This document shows, one piece after another, positions 1 through 7,366 of a stretch of DNA of 10,868 nucleotides. Source of the DNA: Euperipatoides rowelli. Its lineage: Eukaryota > Onychophora > Udeonychophora > Euonychophora > Peripatopsidae. The notes beneath the pieces were generated by a model, which had not been told where the DNA came from, ran no database searches, and saw only the letters and a program-made list of their open reading frames with translations. The stretch is taken from assembly GCA_003024985.2 (NCBI GenBank), contig PXIH01S0001655.1, one strand, 5' to 3'. The first letter of the stretch is position 1; the number at the start of each line of letters is the position of its first letter. Position numbers and translations under genes: made by a program.

Positions 1-237
1 GTGGAGACATGTTTGAAACAAAATTTGAAACATTGTCGACGACATGAGTTCTATTTGATGTACCGCTTCATGAGCGAAACTGGAACTTTTGTCGGCGATT
101 CATTTCCCGACACGAAAAGTCGTCTACTTTTCGAATTTTCTGAAACTTTTTCATCAACATTTGTCGGCGACAAGGTCGATGACAAATGTTGCTTTGGTGG
201 ATACAAGGAATATGGATACACAACCCAGATACATTGA
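1..237 (+). other. Open frame truncated at the window edge, rich in hairpins; repeat or exon relic
   Basis: The frame is open from base 1 to a TGA at 235-237 and has no visible start, so it would be the end of something beginning outside the window. It is richer in CpG than its surroundings, and about a quarter of codons begin with G. The core GTCGRCGA recurs three times, each a little downstream of GAAAC (27-43, 76-98, 142-171), so the peptide repeats itself around the residues FVGD. Two hairpins lie inside: 157-171 pairs with 175-189 (13 of 15), and 85-95 pairs imperfectly with 106-120. Internal repeats and hairpins fit a mobile-element fragment better than a cellular exon. I do not recognise the peptide, and frame length alone is weak evidence. 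Confidence 0.25.
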
Positions 238-239
238 AA

Positions 240-850
240 TGTTTGTTTGGTTTAAATTCAACAAGGTCCTCAAAAAAAAATCTCATTGCAAATTTTCTAG
301 ACAGATCAGCTCTACGATCACTTAAAGGTTTAATATTTAATAAATATCATTGTGACATTCGTTGTTGCATTCAGTTGTGTACCCTAAATGTTGGGTGACT
401 TGTCTGCCTGTTTGTTTATTGGGATGTAGCAAAAAAAAAAAACATTTATTATACCCTAGCCATTCTTTCAACAACACTGTAGTAGGAATCTATTACAATT
501 GCATTTCTGTGGGGGCAATAGTAAGGAAATGGTGGCACAAAGGAAATGGGCACAGCCATTAAATATTATAGCATCTATATTTTAGAAAGAATATTATTTA
601 TATGGTGAACTTAGAAAACAGGCCAATCCAAACAAAATTTTTAGATTATTACACTATTGAGCATCTAGTTAATTTCATGGATTACTAAATTAGCCTATAT
701 GAGAAATTTTTTTTAAAGCTTACAATAATAAACTTTTCAATATCAAACATTTAAAAAAAAAAAAGGGACCGCCCAACATAAAACAAAATATGCACAATGC
801 CAGGAATATAGGACTATCCTGAATCTCTATTCTTTCCCCTTATTTCTTGA
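240..850. other. AT-rich non-coding stretch, no gene seen
   Basis: The stretch holds A-runs near 430 and 750 and short open frames of 66-78 codons that overlap each other and resemble no known family. I see no inverted-repeat ends, tRNA or tandem array. Confidence 0.5.
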
Positions 851-851
851 T

Positions 852-1154
852 ACAAGAGACTAGTAGCCGAGGGAATTAGTCAAGTTTTTACAATTGTGCA
901 TGTACAATCAAAATTGATAACAGCATTATTTTTTTATTTACTGGCCTAACCTTATCGTAATCCTGAACGCTAACTCCAACTACATATTAAACCCACTATG
1001 CACCAACCCTATGATAATCTATCTAGAGGTTAAATAATTATTTTTTGATCGATTCCGATAATTTTAAAACAAATATCCATCAGTCATACTGTTAACTAAT
1101 CATGGGCGCAATTGTTAAAAACTCGACTAATTCCCTCTGCTACTAGGCTCTCCT
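852..1154. mobile_element. MITE with ~47 bp inverted ends and a 9 bp target duplication (Mutator-like by structure)
   Basis: Bases 856-902 are the reverse complement of 1101-1150, with four mismatches and three gap positions over 47 bases. The outermost few bases match less well. Immediately outside lies a 9 bp direct repeat, TTTCTTGAT, at 843-851 and 1155-1163. I take it as the target-site duplication, which gives a 303 bp element. Long inverted ends plus a 9 bp duplication are typical of Mutator-like (MULE) non-autonomous elements, but no transposase is present and the assignment rests on structure alone. The interior (935-1060) is AT-rich with AACCCT-like words and matches 8574-8687 in the opposite orientation. 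It probably cannot code for protein and was mobilised in trans. Confidence 0.72.
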
Positions 1155-1164
1155 TTTCTTGATC

Positions 1165-2060
1165 TGTGTAAATGTAATGAGTATCAATGTTTAGCGCTGC
1201 ATCTTGAAAAGTATGTGATCTGTACAGTAGGCCTACTGTTTGAGATTCACTGATAGAATTTCTGAAACATACTGTAGTATATTAGGCTACTTTTCATTGG
1301 TGTCGCATCTGTTTGGCACTGTGTATAATGGGGTTTTGTTTTTTTGATGACAACACAAGATCACACAATCTTTGTGCAACAACAAAGAATCATTTGAAAG
1401 ATTAGATAGGTCTAAAACAATTGCGAGAAGGTTGTTTGCATAAATAAATACCGTACAGTAAGCATTCACATCACTGATCATTAAATTTTGAAAAGATTAT
1501 TTTAGTTTATCTCAAGAATTTTAAATATTCTTTATTAAATATTATGTTTACTTTTTGATTAATTCAAATTAAAACATTGGAATTAACCCTTGCATAAATA
1601 TTTTGCAGTAGTTCAACACCATTGGTTAACCTAATTGCCGGCCTTGGTTGTAAATGAGGCTAAAATAATATTTTATTATTCATAAAAAGTTTTTGATAGT
1701 AAAAATATGATAATGTTTATATTTTCCCCCACCTTTCAAATAGTTAGTTGGTAACTATTTTCCTCTTGTTGAGTAAACCTTTTTGCTACTAATAACTGTT
1801 ATTCAGTTGTATTGTTTCAAACGGATATTTTTTTCCTGCCTATTTGCCTTCTTTATCAAGTTATTCATTTTTATTGTATTAGTTAGGCTTGACTGAGGTT
1901 TCTAGACAAAACAACTGAGTAGGTCAACAGGTAGAATAGTAATGACCTTTTGATGTAAACAAAGTGTATTCCTTCAAGATTGTTTAATTAAGGTAAGAAA
2001 GAAAGAAAAATAAAAACCTTGAAAAAGATTACATAGCTGCAGTGTTAGCTTTTAAAAGTA
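1165..2060. other. AT-rich non-coding stretch, no gene seen
   Basis: Nothing coding is convincing. A 64-codon minus-strand frame at 1287-1481 has ordinary AT-rich composition. Small items are a perfect 16 bp palindrome around TAGGCCTA at 1224-1239 and a short GAAA-rich tract near 1993-2010. Confidence 0.5.
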
Positions 2061-2064
2061 ACTG

Positions 2065-2132
2065 AATACAAATTAGTTATTTCCCCATTGGGATTAACTA
2101 GTTAATTTTGGGGGAAATAACTAATTTGTATT
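2065..2132. repeat. Perfect 22 bp inverted repeat with a nested palindrome in the loop
   Basis: Arms 2065-2086 and 2111-2132 are exact reverse complements over 22 bases. The 24-base spacer contains a second perfect palindrome of 14 bases, ATTAACTAGTTAAT, at 2093-2106. The right arm ends three bases before the first minisatellite unit. It could be a small foldback element, the residue of a MITE, or a cruciform that helped start the adjacent amplification. I see no clear target-site duplication. Confidence 0.8.
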
Positions 2133-2134
2133 AG

Positions 2135-2655
2135 TATTTCTTAATAGGTGCATGCTGGGCCACAATAGCTGTCTTGTGGGTAACAATAGGTGCATGCTGA
2201 GTAACAAAGTATTTCCTTCATTACATTAAACCATTATAGGTGGCAGTGAACAGTTGGTGACAAAATATAGATGAACTCATAAAGTTTTTATTATTTCTTA
2301 ATGAGTGCATGCTGGGTAACAATAGATGCATGATGGGTAACAATAGGTGCATGCTGGGTAACAAAGTATTTCCTTCATTACATTAAAACACATTATAGGT
2401 AGCAGTGACCAGTGTGTGACAAATATAGGTGAACTCAAAGTTTTTATTGTTTCTTAATAGGTGTACGCTGGATAAGAATAGGTGTACGCTGGATAAGAAT
2501 AGGTGTATGCTGGGTAACTAGGTGCATGCTGGGTAACAAAGTCTTTCTCTCATTACATTAAAAAAACTTTAGGCTTTAGGTAGCAGTGAACAGTTTGTGA
2601 CAAAATATAGGTGAATTCAAAAATTTTGTTTTTTAATAGTGCATGCTGGGTAACA
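2135..2655 (+). repeat. Two-level minisatellite: ~158 bp units containing ~20 bp subunits
   Basis: Three full units and the start of a fourth are visible: 2135-2292 (158 bp), 2293-2448 (156 bp), 2449-2627 (179 bp) and 2628-2655 (partial). Each begins with a variant of ATTTCTTAAT, continues with subunits of the type GTGCATGCTGGGTAACAATA, then a block reading ACATTA and a block ending GTGAACTCAA. Subunit counts are about 3, 3, 4 and 1, so the longer third unit is explained by one extra subunit. The GTGAACTCAA block recurs inverted at 3025-3066, beyond the transposase relic. This suggests the unit includes a transposon end and its flank. Confidence 0.9.
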
Positions 2656-2740
2656 TGGCACTGCAACCACCAGAATCCAAAATGGCTGCTATGCTGGGAA
2701 ATATCCCCTCCCCCCTCCCAATTGGACTAGTTCTATCCTT

Positions 2741-3027
2741 GTATGATTTTCCCGCAGGATGGTGCCTCACACATTGGGATTATTTTAGATTTACTTAAGT
2801 CACATTTCTTGACGATTTAATTGGGTGTGTTTGTTTGACACCATGGCCACCACAATCTCAGGTAAATCTCTAAATTTTTTCCTTTGGGGTTATATCAGAT
2901 ACTATCGTCACTGTCTCCTAAAAGATGTTGGACAAACCATAGTGAGAAATTATATATTGACGATGCGATTCGGGCTGTGAATGGTACTCATGTGGAAGTG
3001 TATTACAACTGTAAACAAAAATATTGA
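2741..3027 (+). pseudogene. Decayed C-terminal fragment of a Tc1/mariner-IS630-type DDE transposase
   Basis: The fragment would derive from an enzyme that cuts and pastes its own transposon using three acidic residues. Three blocks appear in the right order but in different frames. QDGA followed by H is at 2755-2772 (frame 1), matching the block with the second catalytic Asp. WPPQS is at 2844-2858 (frame 3) and passes into LNFFLWGYI at 2870-2896 (frame 2); together they match the family block WPPRSPDLTPLDFFLWG. NGTHVE is at 2980-2997 (frame 1), matching the usual C-terminal NG-HIE, with a stop at 3025-3027. The third catalytic Asp appears as Asn (AAT, 2873-2875). Frame 1 also has a TAA at 2818-2820, and at least two indels are needed, so it is inactive. 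The N-terminal two thirds are missing. I assign the family by motif recognition. Confidence 0.75.
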
Positions 3028-3066
3028 GTTCACCTACATTTTATCGCAAACCGTTCATTATCTATA
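3025..3066 (-). repeat. Inverted copy of the minisatellite end block: probable right terminal repeat of the transposon
   Basis: Read on the minus strand, this block aligns to 2235-2279, 2394-2437 and about 2577-2619 in the minisatellite. Against 2587-2622 I count about 29 of 36 identical. It begins on the TGA that closes the transposase relic, so gene end and terminal repeat overlap, as is common in compact mariner-type elements. A TATA lies at the outer edge here and in the first two direct copies, consistent with insertion at TA but not proof of it. Confidence 0.6.
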
Positions 3067-3069
3067 CCC

Positions 3070-3253
3070 ATTTTCTTTAAAATGAATTTTCATAATGGCT
3101 AGAAACACTTTATGGATTCTCTATATCTTATCTTATTTTGCAAGGAATAAAATGATCATTAATTTTTCTTATATTACTGGTTTCCCTGATTGAAATCCTA
3201 ATTTCTCTTTAGTCTATCTTTTTCTCAATTACTTTTAATTCTGAGACCTTTTT
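3070..3253. other. AT-rich spacer between two transposons
   Basis: No coding signal or repeat is seen. The stretch separates the decayed transposase element from the first hAT element. Confidence 0.4.
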
Positions 3254-3261
3254 CCATAAAC

Positions 3262-3698
3262 CAGGGTTTCTTAACTTATGGGTCGTGACCCAAAATTGGG
3301 TCGTTTGGCATATTTCGTGGGTCGTGAAATAGTTTCAACAAAAATGTTTTTGAGATAATAACATATGCGTTACAAATACAAATACTCGAGCCACTGCGAG
3401 TTAAATGTAAGTTTCTTGTTATTCAGATTTCAATAAAACTTATTGTGGCAATTCGCCACACATTTTATTTATCACAATCTGGCTACACTGTCAGATAGCG
3501 CTTCTGTATTTACTAAATGAATTTGCTAACATTCAGTTAATGAATGACTCTTGAGAAAAGTAGAAGCCAGTTGTATCGTTTTTGTTTGCATGGCTTGTCA
3601 ACTTGCTTAGTGGCATTTCCCACATTTCATTAATTGGGTGGTAAACCAAAGCTGTTGCCCCAATCTGGGTCGTGATTAAAAAAGATTAAGAAACCCTG
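3262..3698. mobile_element. Non-autonomous hAT element (437 bp)
   Basis: The ends CAGGGTTTCTTAA (3262-3274) and its exact complement (3686-3698) are a 13 bp terminal inverted repeat with the CAGGG start usual in hAT elements. The flanks CCATAAAC (3254-3261) and CCTTAAAC (3699-3706) agree at 7 of 8 bases, the target-site length of the superfamily. Just inside the left end are GGGTC/GACCC (3280-3291) and further GGGTCG words, as in the hAT-Charlie end style known from vertebrates. No transposase frame survives, so it is a MITE-like derivative moved in trans. The single mismatch in the duplication indicates an old insertion. Confidence 0.88.
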
Positions 3699-3706
3699 CC
3701 TTAAAC

Positions 3707-4540
3707 CATGCAGAGTATAATCTAATGCTTTGTTTAAAAAGTTTCTTGAAACTATCTTTTTATAGTTTTATTTTAGTAGCAGAGCATGTAAATAATTAAA
3801 TTGGTTTAGCCTCCTATCAATGTAATTTTTTCCAAATAGGGCTAACTCCAAAACATTTATGTTTAAGGTCATGATGAAATAATTATTTACTCATGTCATT
3901 GACTTAATCCAAAGAATTTAACAAGGAAAAATAAACACTACTTGATTGCAAGATATTTACCATAATTGGCAGGTGGAAATTACTCATAATTGCTGTTTCG
4001 ATTCTTCTGTTTAATTTTCTTTAGAAGGATGTTTAAAATTATGGCTGTAGTCAGCAGATAAAAATCATATTTTTGAAAAATTAACATTACCCACATTTAA
4101 AATTGAACATCTTAAAGTGATATAATTATAATTGAACTATTTGACCTAACATATTTGACCTTTAGAAGTAATAAAATTTAACGTGGGGGAATTTAAGTCA
4201 TTATTGTTATTCAATACTTTGTGAAAAAAAAAATATGAGATTTTGACTTACAACTATAAATTATAGTTTACTTTCAAAGAATTTTTAAAAAATATTGATG
4301 TTCATTAAGTTTTTTAAAAAAAACGTTTGAATAGTCTGAGGTCTGCTATTAAGGGATAATTAGGAAATCCATTTACAGACTTAAAAATTCGGTCAGTCTG
4401 CCCACTGTAAATAATAAGTAGGCTGTAAGATTTGTGTTTGGTTCTGATTCAATGTTTTTCAACTAAAATAATTCAACTGAAAGGCACATGTTTGCAGGAA
4501 TGGGTAGCCTACTACTAACGTGATTTTTATTACATGGTTT
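3707..4540. other. AT-rich non-coding stretch, no gene seen
   Basis: No open frame, tRNA or tandem array stands out. A near-perfect palindrome, AACTATAA-A-TTATAGTT, sits at 4252-4268, and A/T runs are frequent near 4227 and 4315. Confidence 0.45.
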
Positions 4541-4549
4541 TATTTAAGG

Positions 4550-4715
4550 GATTTCTCTGTCCTGGTCAAACAATCACTGAATCGATTTTGATGAAATTTT
4601 GCAGACATGCTAGTTTCCGATGACAATACAATTTGATATAATTTATTTCAATTTTAACCACCAGGTGGCACTGCAATCCATGGATTTTTATTTTCACCTC
4701 CAGGGGGTGGGAATA
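4550..4715. repeat. Probable dispersed repeat fragment carrying CTCF-like sites
   Basis: The segment has a distinct mixed-base texture: a CTGAATCGATTTTGATGAAA stretch, then GCAGACATG, then two box-like motifs at 4658-4671 and 4697-4710. Blocks of this kind recur in many invertebrate genomes in my recollection, but no second full copy is in this window. Only the short word TGGCACTGCAAYC is shared, with 2657-2669. The assignment as a repeat is inference. Confidence 0.3.
4658..4671 (+). promoter_or_regulatory. CTCF-type core motif (full consensus match)
   Basis: CCACCAGGTGGCAC fits CCASYAGRKGGCRS at all 14 positions. CTCF is an 11-zinc-finger chromatin insulator protein found across bilaterians, and its core motif is well conserved. 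A second, weaker site on the same strand, CCTCCAGGGGGTGG (4697-4710), matches 12 of 14. The 4658 site also contains a CAGGTG E-box. Occupancy cannot be judged from sequence. Confidence 0.4.
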
Positions 4716-4744
4716 AAAACATTTTTTACACGTTTCTTGTTTTA

Positions 4745-5055
4745 ATAATGATCGCAGTGCTTTGGTACATGGGCTACTACTTAATGAGATTGAATATGAT
4801 TTCTAGTATTTTTAAATCGAGAGTAATAATGTTCATTAGTATGCAGGTAGCCTCAATTAAAAAATATAGACTACTATTTGACTCATGAATGATTATATTC
4901 TAAGCAATAGTACAGCAATTTTAACTAATACATTTATTAAAATGATTATAAAACAACCTTCTAAGTGAGAAATACTGTAAATATACCACTCTTCCATAAC
5001 ACTCATAAATAAGTATAATTTAAATGTATAAATATGTGAAATTCATTTAAATAAT
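4745..5055. other. AT-rich non-coding stretch, no gene seen
   Basis: I see no frame, repeat or RNA signal in this stretch. Confidence 0.4.
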
Positions 5056-5060
5056 CATAA

Positions 5061-5088
5061 ATCGCCAAAGGTAGAAATCTTTGGCGAT
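5061..5088. repeat. Perfect 10 bp stem-loop
   Basis: ATCGCCAAAG (5061-5070) is the exact complement of CTTTGGCGAT (5079-5088), across an 8-base loop. Two CpGs in an AT-rich setting make it stand out. It does not match the histone mRNA stem-loop. It may be the residue of a short inverted-repeat element. Confidence 0.6.
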
Positions 5089-5195
5089 CCATGAACGCGA
5101 ACCTCCACCTTAGAGAACGCACACATGATGATGATTCAATGAAAATCAACAAATAAGCAATAGGCTAAAGAATTATTGTAGACCAGATTCTTGAT

Positions 5196-5536
5196 TTGAG
5201 TAGTTTCATTTTGAGTTGTTTCCTTTTGAGTCGTTTTATTTTGAGTCATTTCATCATTGAGTCATTGTTAAATTAAGATTACTTTTTTTTCATTCCGAGT
5301 GTTTTTTTTTTTTCATTATTGAGTCGTTTCGTCATTGAGTCATTGTTAAATTAAGATTACTTTTTTTCATTTCGAGTCGGGGTTTTTTTATTATTGAGTC
5401 GTTTCATCATTGAGTCATTGTTAAATTAAGATTAGCCTTCATTTTTTCATTTCGAGTCGTTTTTTTTTTCATTATTGAGTCGTTTCGTCATTGAGTCATT
5501 GTTAAATTAAGATTGCTTTTTTTCATTTTGAGTCGA
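5196..5536 (+). repeat. Two-level tandem array (15 bp nested in ~75-81 bp) with AP-1 heptamers
   Basis: TTGAG begins at 5196, 5211, 5226, 5241 and 5257, a near-exact 15 bp period of the form TTGAGTCGTTTCATT. From 5240 a longer unit takes over: 5240-5317 (78 bp), 5318-5392 (75 bp), 5393-5473 (81 bp) and 5474-5536 (63 bp, partial). Each contains CATTGAGTCATTGTTAAATT, a T-run of variable length and CATTTCGAGTCG. Length differences come mostly from the T-runs. TGAGTCA, the AP-1 consensus, occurs five times (5242, 5258, 5336, 5411, 5492). The simplest reading is duplication of a unit that happened to contain the heptamer. Confidence 0.9.
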
Positions 5537-5539
5537 ACC

Positions 5540-6600
5540 TATCTCTTACATTTCAATGTATTCCTATGGAAATTTAATACTCATTTGAGTTGCCTATTTT
5601 AGGAATCAAACTCAAATCACAGCTTTGGTGTATTTGTATAGAAGTGCCAGATGTCCTGATTTTCCAGGATTGTTCCTATTTTTGGCCTCTTATTCTGATC
5701 TGCCGAAAAGACCTTTTGGGACAATAGAATGTTATCGTTTCAGAATATTCCAAAAATAACTCTCTCTCTAGATATATATAGACTGTAAATTTTGATTGCC
5801 GTTTCTGTGAAATGTATGTCAAACACAGTCGATAATACTAGTAGCTAGACAGTAAAAATACCGTTTTGAATATTACAAAATTATGTAAATCATATTTTAT
5901 AACCTGAAAAAATTGTCATGGTTTAACCACCAAAAAAATCTAGTAGGTTAACCCTATCCTCATAGAAAAATAAATAATTTGATATATAAACGATGTTCTT
6001 CCAAAATGTCTGTTATTGGATTCTAAAGGACTCCATATAGTCCATAAGATACTCATTGCAGAATACCTCCCAGCTGCTCACAAGTTAACAAATTACGATA
6101 TTTTTTTTCTTATGTACACTGTTAACTATTGTAATAATATTCAGAATTCTCTTACATTAAAGCTTACGCTACATCTGACTTGTAAGTGGTGCCTCAACTC
6201 GAGCTTATAAAATAAGGGAATCATTTTCTAAGTGTTTATTTTATCGAGCCAGCAATTATGTAAGATGTTTATGTAATCAGTTAGGCGATTATAAAAGAGA
6301 AATTGATAAAATCCGAAATATAGGCCTATCTTGATTTTTTAACCTTGAAAATAACAACATAGGCCTACAGTCAACAAATAACTGAATAGCAAAATGCTCT
6401 ATGTTTTTTGGCCAATTTTGAGTGTTGGGTGCATCTTTGAAATTCTGTCAAGAGAACAGAGTTTTCTATCAAGCCGAAAAAAAATAAACTTATTTTAAGA
6501 CCATTATCTTCATTTATAACTGCATGGGGTGATTAATTAGAAATAATTCGATCTTAGATCTTTGCAGCTACATTGCAAGGTTAATAAAATTGATATGTGG
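5540..6600. other. Long AT-rich non-coding stretch with a possible repeat fragment at 5645-5725
   Basis: No gene is seen. A 64-codon frame at 6016-6210 has ordinary composition. At about 5645-5725 a stretch containing TGTCCTGATTTTCCAGGA, followed by a similar TTGTTCCTATTTTTGG, resembles a widespread animal repeat, but I cannot name it. TAGGCCTA occurs at 6321-6328 and 6360-6367. A short TC/TA microsatellite lies at 5761-5780. Confidence 0.4.
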
Positions 6601-6713
6601 AAACAGAGGTGTAGCAAGGGAGGATGGGGCGGTCCGCCCCGGGTACCACCACAAAGGAGGTGCCAAAAATTTTTTTTGTTTTTAATTTTTTTTTTAATGG
6701 GTAGGTGGGGTGG

Positions 6714-6813
6714 GGGTGTAGGGTGGAGTGTTAGGGTGCAGGGTTGGGTGTGAGGGTGCAGGTTTGTGTGTGAAGGTGCAGGGTTGTAGGTAAGTGTGTA
6801 CAGTTGTGTGGGG
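6714..6813 (+). repeat. G-rich 20 bp tandem repeat inside the hAT element
   Basis: Variants of GGGTGCAGGGTTGGGTGTGA start at 6714, 6734, 6754, 6774 and 6794, in exact 20-base register. The strand asymmetry (G and T above, C and A below) is strong and suits G-quadruplex formation. The proline-, threonine- and histidine-rich peptides readable on the other strand are by-products of the repeat. Confidence 0.85.
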
Positions 6814-6870
6814 TGTGAGATGTATTGGTTGGGATAAGGGGTGCGTCGTAGTTGTTTTTATCAAACGATA

Positions 6871-7017
6871 GATGGTTAAAAAATATCCAGACAACCAAAA
6901 AAAAAAAATTAGACAGATGGTCAACAAAACGTCCAGACAACTAAAAAAAAAAAAAACTTCTCAAAACCAGACAGATGGTCAACAAAAAGTCCAGACAANT
7001 AAAAAAAAAAAAAAAAA
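6871..7017 (+). repeat. Three ~45-58 bp repeats, each ending in an A-run
   Basis: Copies start at GATGG on 6871, 6916 and 6974. Each carries TCCAGACAA and then an A-run of 11 to 17. The second and third are most alike. The only ambiguous base in the window, N at 6999, lies one base before the longest A-run (7001-7017), so copy number and run length may be sequencing-limited. Confidence 0.8.
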
Positions 7018-7104
7018 GGTTAACAAAATAATTTTAAAGAGGGTGTCAAAAATCAACTCAGCCCGGGTACCAAACAGTCATGCTACGCCTCTGTGTGGAA
7101 ACAA

Positions 7105-7340
7105 AAGAAAGGAGTTTTAAAATTAATCATACATAGAAATTACATGTCTATAAAAGTAGAAAAATTAAGAAAGCAGACCTAAATTTTAAGAATCTTATTT
7201 TTTTATTTAATTGTTATGCCATCTACATAATACTGTATATTTTTTAATTGTAAAAATTGTGCTATATTCTAAATTCTAAATGAATTTTTAAGCCATATAA
7301 AGTAAATAAAATTAAAATACTGTGCATGCACACTTATCAT
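7105..7340. other. AT-rich non-coding stretch
   Basis: No coding, repeat or RNA signal is seen between the hAT element and the G-run. Confidence 0.4.
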
Positions 7341-7345
7341 TCATT

Positions 7346-7362
7346 GGGGGGGGGGGGGGGGG
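7346..7362 (+). repeat. Run of 17 G
   Basis: An uninterrupted G17 lies in AT-rich sequence. Runs of this length are unstable and prone to read and assembly slippage, so the true length may differ. A quadruplex is possible. Confidence 0.9.
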
Positions 7363-7366
7363 AGAC

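Larger units (their letters stand above)
6604..7093. mobile_element. Non-autonomous hAT-like element (490 bp) with a perfect 8 bp target duplication
   Basis: The left end CAGAGGTGTAGCA (6604-6616) and the complement of the right end, CAGAGGCGTAGCA (7081-7093), differ at one base in 13. The flanks TGTGGAAA (6596-6603) and TGTGGAAA (7094-7101) are identical. CAG...CTG ends and an 8 bp duplication define the hAT style. The ends are GC-rich, including a 7 bp hairpin GGGGCGG-T-CCGCCCC (6626-6640), and GCCCGGGTACCA recurs near both ends in the same orientation. The centre is filled by two tandem arrays, listed separately. No transposase frame is present. Confidence 0.9.

Noticed and set aside
2843-2980. 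Apparent first coding exon: ATG in a strong Kozak context (ACACCATGG), 45 codons open, and a CAG|GTAAAT donor-like site at 2861/2862
   Set aside because: The ATG and the donor both fall inside the transposase block WPPRSPDLTPLDFFLWG. The Trp codon read one base over creates the ATGG, and the donor sits where the frame shifts. It is a coincidence of decay.
5196-5536. CRISPR-like array
   Set aside because: Repeats are adjacent with no unique spacers, differ in length through T-runs, and sit in animal-type DNA.
6562-7120. Five overlapping 63-82 codon frames rich in Pro/Thr/His or Lys
   Set aside because: They are translations of the 20 bp G-rich array and the A-run array inside the hAT element, and one crosses the ambiguous base at 6999.
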